DNA from: an uncultured Micrococcales bacterium
Lineage (GTDB): Bacteria; Actinomycetota; Actinomycetes; Actinomycetales; Microbacteriaceae
Direction: 5' to 3'
Assembly (NCBI GenBank): GCA_903853515.1
Contig: CAINTU010000048.1
Location: 1-7,068, forward strand
DNA length: 7,068 nt
Positions 1 to 5,987 of this stretch are shown here, one piece after another (position 1 is the first letter of the stretch; each line of letters opens with the position of its first letter). Under the pieces are notes generated by a model. That model had not been told where the DNA came from, made no database searches, and saw only the letters and a list, made by a program, of their open reading frames with translations. The position numbers and the translations under genes were made by a program.

Positions 1-1959
1 ATTGGTCAACGAAAATCGGTCTTGGCCACTGCCAAACCTGTCTTCACAGCTCACCACTATCTAGGCCAACTGATGAGCGTGCTTTTGATTCTGTTTTCAG
101 TTTCGACAATCAATGATTTGTCGAACCCACGCATCACCTATACGACCATCGTCGCAGGACTCATTGCGTTGAACTATGCCATCGGTGCGGTTGCTAGACA
201 AAGCCTCAAGTTACAAATTGGTTATGTGTTGATGCTAGGCGCCTTCTTTATCAACATGTGGGGCGTGCAGGCAAAATGGCTGCTGACCGTTAGCGCGGTT
301 CAATTCTTGAGCGTTGCACTTCTGACTGGCCTGCATGCCTTCGCGATGGCAAGACGAACCTCGGCCTCAGGCGATGAGAAGCGTTTGACTGTTCTGATTG
401 GCATTGGCGCATCACTCTTGATTGGCCTCGGGGCACAAGCTATCTCGTGGCAAAACGCCTCAGGCCAAGATGCGTTCTTGGTACTGGCTCTCATCGCCCT
501 TATTGCCGGCCTATGTCAGTTGGTCTCTAGAATTCCCGCTATTGCCAAGAGTGAACTCGCCAGAAAAATCTATGGCGAATTGTCACTTAGTTATGCGGCT
601 TTCGCATTAGTCACGATTTTCAGCTATTCACTTGAACAGCACGAGATCGACGCCCGCTGGTATGCGATTGCGGCACTAGCAGTTTTCACGCTCGTGACAT
701 ACATTCAGCGAATTGGCACAAAACTCGCAGCACTTAGTTTCGTGTTTTTGCTTTCGAACCTTGCCCTTTCGATTACCTTAGCGACTCTTGCCTATGAGGC
801 TTTCGGTTCGGCATTTGTGCCTGAAGTTTTCAGTGTGTTCGGTTCGCTTGCCCTGATTTTGTCATCTGCCCTAACCCCAACAGATTTTGGCAAGGCTCGC
901 CGATATCTGCTGGTCGAGATTCCACTTCTCGGCACAGCCGTTTTCTCTCTTCTTGTTTCAATTGCCACTCAAGACATGGGATTCGCGACAACACTTCGTG
1001 AAATTTTGGGCAGCGCAACTATCGCCACCTTTGCCTTGATCAAGGTGCGCTCATCTTCGAGTATTGCCTGGATTTCGACGTCTTACCTCGCATCAATCGC
1101 AACCGCAGAGGCGATCGCTCACACCGTGTCGGTGAATCTGTTCGCAGAATTCAATGGCCCAGAAATCTATTCGTTGCCTGCAGCCGCTGCAATTATTGGG
1201 GTGCATCAGCTTGCACTCAAGAAGATGAACTTAAAGGGCACGCTCTTTAGCTTTGGCTTACCAATTGGTGTTGCCCTGGTGCCTTCAACTATTTATACCT
1301 ATGCCGACTGGGGCGCCTCGCTAAGCGACTTGGCAGTTGCACAAATCGTTCGCGTGCTGGCCGTGCTAATCGTGTCTGCGTTGCTTCTGACCTTGGGTCT
1401 TCGCAAAGGAAATCTCGCAAACGCATCGATGGGCGTCGCTGGCCTAACGTTGTTGGTTGTGCCGATGACGGCTTCGCAGAGTTCGGGTCTTGGTGTTTCA
1501 TACGTAGTGCAGAACACAGCAATGGTGATCGGTTTGTTTGTCTTCGCAGTTATCGCGATTGCACGTCTCGCTGGTAGAGCAACAGAAAACACCAGACTCA
1601 CGCTTGGTGTGCCAATAACGATCATCATGGCGCCGGCACTTTTCAACTCGTTGGCGGCTCTAGGTGAGCCTGACCTGCAGGCAGTCGACTGGTGGCGATT
1701 CGGCATCTTGCTAACTGCATCGCTGATCATGTTGGTGCTCGGCACTTTGCGTGAAACCGCTGGATTGTTCTTCCCTGGTTTGTTTGGCGTGCTGCTATCA
1801 GCGTTGCCATACGGTTTCAAGCAGACTCAGAAAGAGCAGTGGTTCTTGTGGGTGTTGCTGTTGGTGATCGCTGGCTTCATGGTTTGGTTGGCGATGCGCC
1901 TCGAGCGCATGCGCAAACAGGGTCGCACGTCGGCGGCTTGGTTGCGCGAACTCAAATAG
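1..1959 (+). CDS. Large multi-pass membrane protein, C-terminal part (SCO7613 C-terminal-domain-like), 5' partial
   Basis: The reading frame is open from the first base to a TAG at 1957-1959 and gives 652 residues. The first possible start, a TTG at 22, has no ribosome binding site and lies only seven codons inside an already open frame, so the gene almost certainly begins left of the window. The product is an almost unbroken series of roughly 17 to 20 hydrophobic helices with short, weakly charged loops. It ends in a basic cytoplasmic-type tail (AMRLERMRKQGRTSAAWLREL). I see no catalytic motif, binding site or soluble domain. The size, the run of helices and the basic tail resemble the very large actinobacterial proteins named after the SCO7613 C-terminal domain, whose role is unknown. 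That family assignment is from memory of its general character and is moderate. A DUF2157- or DUF2339-like polytopic protein is the alternative. The gene converges on the CtaG-like gene. Confidence 0.85.
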   Translation: MGQRKSVLATAKPVFTAHHYLGQLMSVLLILFSVSTINDLSNPRITYTTIVAGLIALNYAIGAVARQSLKLQIGYVLMLGAFFINMWGVQAKWLLTVSAVQFLSVALLTGLHAFAMARRTSASGDEKRLTVLIGIGASLLIGLGAQAISWQNASGQDAFLVLALIALIAGLCQLVSRIPAIAKSELARKIYGELSLSYAAFALVTIFSYSLEQHEIDARWYAIAALAVFTLVTYIQRIGTKLAALSFVFLLSNLALSITLATLAYEAFGSAFVPEVFSVFGSLALILSSALTPTDFGKARRYLLVEIPLLGTAVFSLLVSIATQDMGFATTLREILGSATIATFALIKVRSSSSIAWISTSYLASIATAEAIAHTVSVNLFAEFNGPEIYSLPAAAAIIGVHQLALKKMNLKGTLFSFGLPIGVALVPSTIYTYADWGASLSDLAVAQIVRVLAVLIVSALLLTLGLRKGNLANASMGVAGLTLLVVPMTASQSSGLGVSYVVQNTAMVIGLFVFAVIAIARLAGRATENTRLTLGVPITIIMAPALFNSLAALGEPDLQAVDWWRFGILLTASLIMLVLGTLRETAGLFFPGLFGVLLSALPYGFKQTQKEQWFLWVLLLVIAGFMVWLAMRLERMRKQGRTSAAWLRELK

Positions 1960-1983
1960 CAGTTCGCCACCTGCCGTTTTTTT
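1931..1983 (+). terminator. Rho-independent terminator of the multi-pass membrane protein gene
   Basis: A perfect 7-bp inverted repeat (GCGAACT at 1946-1952, AGTTCGC at 1961-1967) has an 8-base loop that contains the TAG stop codon. An outer 6-bp stem (1931-1936 with 1971-1976, including one G-U pair) lies beyond an unequal internal loop, and a run of seven T follows directly at 1977-1983. The structure acts in the plus direction only, because no T-run follows the hairpin on the minus strand. The T-run extends into the stop codon (1982-1984) of the convergent CtaG-like gene, so the two genes have essentially no spacer. Confidence 0.7.
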
Positions 1984-2794
1984 AGCGTCGCTTTAGATGC
2001 TCGGCAACGAGCGCGTCATACTGTTCGTCACTCAGCACATCTGTTGTCTTCTGGTCTTTGCGGTCGTGACGCATCCATCGAATAAACAGCAATACAAGGA
2101 TTGGCACATCGCCAAGCTCGGCAATCATCCAGAGTAGGTTGCCCGAAAAGTGCTGATCGTTGAGGGCACTGCCGAACCAACTAGGCGCCCCGATAGGTCG
2201 AGAAACTAGACCGTCTTGCACAGTGTCGCTGATGCTGAGCACAACACCCGGGATTGCGTCGAGCATCAACTCGACAAAGGCGATCATGAACTCTGCGCTG
2301 ATAAACAAGCCGCTGCGTCGAGATTGGTTTGAGACCAATGGCAAAAACATCAGCAACCCGATCAGCGGTATCGCAGTTGAGATTGCGTGCTGTGCGGTTG
2401 TGCTCTGTCGAATTAGTGCAGAAACAGGTGTGATGAAAAGCATGAAGAGTGCGAGTGACAAAAGTGGTGCGAAGATTGCGTTTGAGATCAGTCGAATCAA
2501 GCGCGAGCCAAGAAACTTTCGCAGTCGCCTGCGCGGCTTTTCGCGCAACACCGTGAGCGCCAATGAAACCGGCCGCCCAATTGCCATGAGCATTGGCACG
2601 ACAAAAAGAAGCAGGGCGATTCTGGTCGTGAAAGCCCAACGCAGGTCTTGACTATAGACCCCGAAGAATCCCAGGTCGACAAACAGATAGCTGCCGATGC
2701 CAAGAACTAAGAAACCGATTGTGCGCCAAATCCACCAGCTGTGGCCGCGACGCCGCAAGCTGATAACACCAACAAGATAGAGCGTCGAAAGCAC
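1982..2794 (-). CDS. CtaG-like (caa3-type) cytochrome c oxidase assembly family membrane protein
   Basis: This is a polytopic membrane protein resembling the Caa3_CtaG family, whose members help assemble the copper centre of cytochrome c oxidase. Visible family features, numbered from the GTG at 2794, are RRRGHSWWIWRT (14-25), VVPMLMAIGRPVSLAL (65-80), GLLMFLPL (146-153), the W-x(7)-DQ-x(3)-G-x(2)-LW segment (206-222), the closing RWMRHDRK (239-246), and a soluble tail (SDEQYDALVAEHL) like that of actinobacterial homologues. About six to seven helices are present. GTG at 2794 is the only conventional start in frame but is probably wrong. The frame continues upstream through a good first-helix motif (GSWHFYVGTAIFAA) back to an ACG at 2858-2860, which would give 292 residues. 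The paired histidines I expect before the VVP segment (HMxxH) are replaced by F55-T-T-R-I59, so copper handling is uncertain. It follows the antiporter gene in the same frame and probably in one transcript. The family is likely; the function is inferred. Confidence 0.82.
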   Translation of the reverse strand: MLSTLYLVGVISLRRRGHSWWIWRTIGFLVLGIGSYLFVDLGFFGVYSQDLRWAFTTRIALLLFVVPMLMAIGRPVSLALTVLREKPRRRLRKFLGSRLIRLISNAIFAPLLSLALFMLFITPVSALIRQSTTAQHAISTAIPLIGLLMFLPLVSNQSRRSGLFISAEFMIAFVELMLDAIPGVVLSISDTVQDGLVSRPIGAPSWFGSALNDQHFSGNLLWMIAELGDVPILVLLFIRWMRHDRKDQKTTDVLSDEQYDALVAEHLKRR

Positions 2795-2857
2795 TGCGGC
2801 AAAGATCGCCGTGCCGACATAAAAATGCCAGCTGCCAAAGAAGATTTCAAAACTAGG

Positions 2858-2871
2858 CGTTTTGCTGCCTC
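2858..2871 (-). promoter_or_regulatory. Probable ribosome binding site and non-standard ACG start of the CtaG-like gene
   Basis: On the minus strand, GAGG (2871-2868) is followed by 7 bases and then ACG (2860-2858), which opens the frame ACG-CCT-AGT-TTT and leads into the conserved SWHF segment. No ATG, GTG or TTG occurs in this frame between the antiporter stop (2875-2873) and the GTG at 2794, and that GTG has no convincing Shine-Dalgarno sequence. The spacing suits an initiation site. Either ACG is used as a weak near-cognate start, or an ancestral ATG has mutated, or the base is a sequencing or assembly error. Confidence 0.45.
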
Positions 2872-2872
2872 G

Positions 2873-4366
2873 CTATTCGCTGGCCACCGGTGCAGCTACG
2901 CCACCGTGCTGCGCAACTCGCTTCGGCAGGCTGAAGACCAAACCAACGGCTGCAAGAGCTAGCAAGAATGACATCAGCATGCCGTTAGCTGCACCGCTGG
3001 CAAATTGCAATTCATAGAGTGCCATGTTTTGGTCAGGCGCAACGTGAACTGCGTTGAACAGAATCGAACCAACCACGGCAACACCGATTGCCGTGCCAAG
3101 GCGCTGCATTGTCTGCACGACACCGCTAGCAGATCCGGCTTCGGCGTTCTCGACAGTTGCAACAATGAACTGCACGTTCGGCGCCAAGAAGCAACCGTTG
3201 CCTGCGCCAGCCAGCAAAAGCCCTGGCAACAGAATCCAGGTATTCAGATCGCTCACAACAACGTTAGACAAAATCAACCAGGTGGCGCCGAGGCCAACTG
3301 CAACCGCGATGGCGCCAATGAGCAATACTGTGCGACCAAGTTTGGCTGCCCATTTTGAACTCTGCGAAGAGAACACTGCCGTGCCAACCGCGAACGGCAG
3401 TGTCAAAAGACCTGACTCAAGAGCGGTGTGCTGCAGGCCAGCTTGCCAGAGCAAACTGAGCGTGAAAAAGATTGAGGTGAAACCAGCAAAATAAACCAGC
3501 GCCAAAATTGTGCCAAAAGTGAAGTCAGCATGTTTGAACAACTTCGGTGGCACAAGAGCTGATCCGCCACGCTTGGTGAAGGCGACCTGCCATGCGCCGA
3601 AGACAACCAAACCAAGCACGCCTGCGCCAAGAGAAATCCATGTATAAAGTGGCCAACCATCTTGCTGACCCTGAATCAATGGAATCAAAATGGCGCTGAT
3701 TGATGCGCTAAGAATTGCGACGCCGAGCCAATCCATGCGGTTTGTGCGATCAGCATGCGCGCCGCCAGATGGCAACAGTCTGATGGCGAATAGAACGGTT
3801 GCGATGCCAATTGGCAGGTTCACAAAGAACACCCAACGCCAACCCTCTGCCTCGCCGAAAATCTGAATCAAAAGACCACCGGTGATTTGACCAAGGGCGC
3901 TCGAGACACCGATGACCGAACCCATTATGGCGAAAGCTTTGCCACGCTCGCGACCTTTAAAGAGCAACTGAATGAACGAGCCGACTGCCGGCACAAAAAT
4001 GCCACCGGCCAAACCCTGCAGAATTCGACCAACAACGATGTCGAAGTCGTTTTGGGCGAAACCACAATATGCGCTCGCCAATGTGAATAGCGCCACACCA
4101 ACGATATAGACCCACTTGTGGCCAAGTCGGTCACCCAGGCGACCCGCTGGAATCAAAGCCAAACCGAAGGTAAGAGCGTAACCCGAGATGATCCAAGAAA
4201 GAGTCGACTCGGTTGCGTTCAAACTGTGCCTAATCGAAGGCAGTGCCACGTTGACGATTGTGGCGTCAAGCAGCGCCATAAAGAAGCCGGCAAGCAGAAC
4301 GGTCAAAGCTAGCCAATTTTTGCGTGGGGCAGGGGCAAAGGCACCAGGGTTTTGGATTGAGGTCAT
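2873..4366 (-). CDS. MFS transporter, DHA2 (EmrB/QacA) family, 14-helix drug:H+ antiporter type
   Basis: This inner-membrane transporter of 497 residues has the usual length for a 14-helix DHA2 member; such proteins exchange toxic compounds, drugs or metabolites for protons. Visible motifs are D1 in helix 1 (LLDATIVNVALPSI, 32-45, with D34), motif A between helices 2 and 3 (GRLGDRLGHK, 75-84), motif B with its arginine (RILQGLAGG, 114-122), and the motif C region (SALGQITGGLL, 156-166) followed by WRWVFFVNLPIG (177-187), typical of DHA2. In motif C the usual Gly-Pro pair is Gly159-Gln160. Helix content continues to about residue 480, followed by a short tail. The ATG start at 4366 gives a normal short cytoplasmic N-terminus ahead of helix 1. 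It has no Shine-Dalgarno but a promoter sits right in front, suggesting a leaderless message. The stop lies 12 bases before the ACG of the CtaG-like gene. The substrate cannot be told from sequence, and no regulator gene is adjacent. Confidence 0.95.
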   Translation of the reverse strand: MTSIQNPGAFAPAPRKNWLALTVLLAGFFMALLDATIVNVALPSIRHSLNATESTLSWIISGYALTFGLALIPAGRLGDRLGHKWVYIVGVALFTLASAYCGFAQNDFDIVVGRILQGLAGGIFVPAVGSFIQLLFKGRERGKAFAIMGSVIGVSSALGQITGGLLIQIFGEAEGWRWVFFVNLPIGIATVLFAIRLLPSGGAHADRTNRMDWLGVAILSASISAILIPLIQGQQDGWPLYTWISLGAGVLGLVVFGAWQVAFTKRGGSALVPPKLFKHADFTFGTILALVYFAGFTSIFFTLSLLWQAGLQHTALESGLLTLPFAVGTAVFSSQSSKWAAKLGRTVLLIGAIAVAVGLGATWLILSNVVVSDLNTWILLPGLLLAGAGNGCFLAPNVQFIVATVENAEAGSASGVVQTMQRLGTAIGVAVVGSILFNAVHVAPDQNMALYELQFASGAANGMLMSFLLALAAVGLVFSLPKRVAQHGGVAAPVASE

Positions 4367-4372
4367 GAATCA

Positions 4373-4401
4373 AACTTAAACGAGGGGTAAGTGCAAACCA
4401 A
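4373..4401 (-). promoter_or_regulatory. Predicted promoter of the antiporter/CtaG-like unit, probably leaderless
   Basis: On the minus strand there is a -35-like TTGGTT (4401-4396), a spacer of exactly 17 bases, and a -10-like TAAGTT (4378-4373) matching TANNNT. The -10 ends six bases before the ATG at 4366, so transcription would start at or next to the first base of the start codon. This agrees with the absence of a Shine-Dalgarno sequence. Leaderless messages are common in actinobacteria. The elements are read by eye. Confidence 0.5.
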
Positions 4402-4483
4402 ATCAAACACGGTTCACCTGCGCTTAATCGACATTACAACGCAACTTAATAGTGATTTAACTTGGCTAACAGACCCTAGGTGC

Positions 4484-5335
4484 GTGACGAAGAAAATTCG
4501 CAGTTATGTTGCCTTGGGCGATTCGTTATCTGAAGGCCTTGGCGACTTCGGCTTTGAAGACAATCGTGTGCACGCTGGGTGGACAGACCGTCTCGCCACG
4601 TTGCTTGCCAAAGAAGCAACTTTTCACGGTCACGAATTTCACTATGCCAATGTTGCGATTAGAGGCGCCAAAATCGCCGATATTATGGGCGTTCAGCTGG
4701 AACGAGCCCTGGCTCTAAAGCCAGATCTGGTAACTGTTATGGCAGGGCAAAATGACCTACTAAGTTCGGCTGAGAATATGCCGAAGCTAGAGGCGCAATT
4801 TCGCGACGGCATACAAAAGCTCAAAGATTCCGGATGCACGGTGATTGTTTCAAACACAATCAATCCCATTCACCTGATGGTTTTTAGGCCGCTAGCGAGA
4901 CTGGCCACCACAATGACCGCGATGATTGAGCGTGTCGCAAATCAATTGCAAGTAGAAGTTCATGATGTGCATCGCATCGAGTCGTTGGCAGATGTGGCCT
5001 ATTGGGCAGAAGACATGGTGCATTTTTCTGGCCCAGGCCACATCAAAGTAGCCAACGAGGCTGCCGCGCTTCTCAAGTTGAGTTTTAGATTGAGCGAGTT
5101 AGATGACTGCGAAATCTCAGCGCCGGCGCGAGGCATAGTAGGCACCACGCGCTGGCTGGTCGTACACGTGGTTCCGTTCTTTTGGCGTCGAATTAGAAGA
5201 GTGTCGTCTGGTGATGGACTAGAGCCAAAGCTGCCGGTGCTCACCAAATATTCTGGGCGACAGTTGGATCTAGAATCTGCAGAAGAATTTTTGCCAGCGA
5301 ATTTTGGTCGGAACGACTTGGCTAAAGCTTCGTAG
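4484..5335 (+). CDS. SGNH/GDSL-family hydrolase (lipase/esterase-like)
   Basis: This is a single-domain SGNH hydrolase of 283 residues, with all catalytic blocks visible (numbered from the GTG at 4484): block I GDSLSEG (12-18, nucleophile S14), block II Gly in AIRGAK (G61), block III GQND (88-91, N90), and block V DMVH (177-180, D177 and H180). These enzymes hydrolyse ester bonds in lipids, acetylated sugars or similar substrates; the substrate here is unknown. The C-terminal tail (W-x(5)-VPFFWRRI, then SSGDGLEPKLP) is like that of related actinobacterial SGNH proteins. No signal peptide or lipobox is present, so it looks cytoplasmic. The frame is also open from a GTG at 4391, which would add 31 residues. 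I prefer 4484 because family members start just before the YVALGDS strand, the extra segment looks non-coding, and 4391 overlaps the divergent promoter. A GAGGGG ends only three bases before 4391, too close to be ideal. Confidence 0.9.
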   Translation: MTKKIRSYVALGDSLSEGLGDFGFEDNRVHAGWTDRLATLLAKEATFHGHEFHYANVAIRGAKIADIMGVQLERALALKPDLVTVMAGQNDLLSSAENMPKLEAQFRDGIQKLKDSGCTVIVSNTINPIHLMVFRPLARLATTMTAMIERVANQLQVEVHDVHRIESLADVAYWAEDMVHFSGPGHIKVANEAAALLKLSFRLSELDDCEISAPARGIVGTTRWLVVHVVPFFWRRIRRVSSGDGLEPKLPVLTKYSGRQLDLESAEEFLPANFGRNDLAKAS

Positions 5336-5354
5336 TGCTCGCGTGTTTAGCACT
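5334..5354. terminator. Small hairpin between convergent SGNH and dedA-like genes, weak terminator candidate
   Basis: AGTGCT (5334-5339) and AGCACT (5349-5354) form a perfect 6-bp inverted repeat with a 9-base loop. It overlaps the last two bases of the SGNH stop codon and sits in the 22-base gap before the stop of the opposing gene. No T-run follows on either strand, so it is a poor intrinsic terminator alone, although its position between two converging genes is right for one. Confidence 0.3.
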
Positions 5355-5357
5355 CAG

Positions 5358-5987
5358 CTAATTGCGCAGGCTCGCTGCCTTTTTGCGCTTTAGAACATCG
5401 CGCAGAATCTCTATCGGAAAAGGTAGTGAACTCAAAATCACGAAACCGAGAATCCATGACTCGATATTTGCTTTGACCTCTGGAATATTGCCAAGTCCCC
5501 AGGCGAGTAACAATAAGCCGCCAGCCCAAGCTGCGCCGCCGATTAGGTTATAACGAAAGTATTTGCGCGCACTCATGCCGCCCATGCCAACTAGCATCGG
5601 CACCAAAGCGCGAACGACTGGCACGAATCTAGCAAGCACAATGGCGCGTGGGCCATAGCGTTCAATGATTTCGTGCGATCGGTCAATCGTGTTTTGGTTG
5701 AAAAACCAGTTCTGCCGTCGACGCGAAAACAGGGCAGGGCCAACCTTGGTGCCAACCCAGAAGCCAATTTGACTGCCGGCAATCGCCGCAATCATCAATA
5801 GCGGAACAGCTAGTGCAATTGAATAGCCATTGCTGGCCGTCGACAGCATGATGCCCAAAATAAAGATCAGCGAATCGCCCGGCAAGAATGAACCGATAAT
5901 TGTCGCAGTTTCGAAAAGCAAAACCAACGCCACACCGATAATGGCATATGCACCGAAAGCGTCGATGATTGTTTTTGCATCAAGCAA
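5358..5987 (-). CDS. DedA-family (SNARE-associated/VTT domain) membrane protein
   Basis: This is a 209-residue DedA family protein, the usual length. These inner-membrane proteins have re-entrant helices and are needed for membrane homeostasis; some members return undecaprenyl phosphate or phospholipids across the membrane. Visible features, numbered from the TTG at 5987, are the first helix with its acidic residue and re-entrant motif (E26, GSFLPGDSL, 32-40), GSQIGFWVG (71-79), the signature RFVPVVRALVPMLVGMGGM (120-138) with R120 and R126, and GGAAW (150-154). The tail is basic (KRKKAASLRN). The frame is open upstream to 6143, with an ATG at 6053, but that part is out of family and runs through the end of the glycosyltransferase gene. 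The TTG at 5987 puts the protein at family length, has a GAG about 7 bases ahead, and overlaps the glycosyltransferase stop by 8 bases, which suggests translational coupling. The family is certain; the transported lipid is unknown. Confidence 0.93.
   Translation of the reverse strand: MLDAKTIIDAFGAYAIIGVALVLLFETATIIGSFLPGDSLIFILGIMLSTASNGYSIALAVPLLMIAAIAGSQIGFWVGTKVGPALFSRRRQNWFFNQNTIDRSHEIIERYGPRAIVLARFVPVVRALVPMLVGMGGMSARKYFRYNLIGGAAWAGGLLLLAWGLGNIPEVKANIESWILGFVILSSLPFPIEILRDVLKRKKAASLRN
5364..5388 (+). terminator. Possible terminator of the SGNH gene inside the 3' end of the dedA-like gene
   Basis: AGGC (5368-5371), a 5-base loop and GCCT (5377-5380) form a short stem running into TTTTT (5380-5384). 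Flanking GCGC copies (5364-5367 and 5385-5388) are also complementary. The stem is only 4 bp, so this is marginal. The sequence also encodes the C-terminal Lys/Ala-rich tail of the DedA-like protein on the other strand, which could explain the T-run by itself. Confidence 0.22.

Noticed and set aside
156..166. The finding listed at 156-166 with interest 0
   Set aside because: These are protein residue numbers of the antiporter, not window bases; the real observation is the motif C entry at 3869-3901, and the 156-166 entry should be ignored.
1299..1820. A 173-codon open frame on the minus strand
   Set aside because: It lies wholly antisense to the membrane protein gene, is rich in Ser/Thr/Pro/Arg with no domain pattern, and has no upstream signals; it is a shadow of the hydrophobic coding frame.
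2160..2651. A 163-codon open frame on the plus strand, and a 152-codon frame on the minus strand at 2181-2639
   Set aside because: Both lie inside the CtaG-like gene in other frames. Only the frame ending at 1982 shows membrane helices and family motifs.
3005..3494. Plus-strand open frames of 117 and 146 codons
   Set aside because: They are antisense to the antiporter gene, which has a full set of DHA2 motifs; their translations have biased, non-protein-like composition.
4458..4463. TAACTT as a -10 element for the SGNH gene
   Set aside because: It matches TANNNT and is suitably placed, but no acceptable -35 lies 16-18 bases upstream (TTACAA at best), so support is too thin for a feature.
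4391..4483. N-terminal extension of the SGNH hydrolase from GTG 4391
   Set aside because: It does not resemble a signal peptide or known domain, overlaps the divergent promoter, and its GAGGGG is only three bases from the GTG; family members start near the equivalent of 4484. It is not fully excluded.
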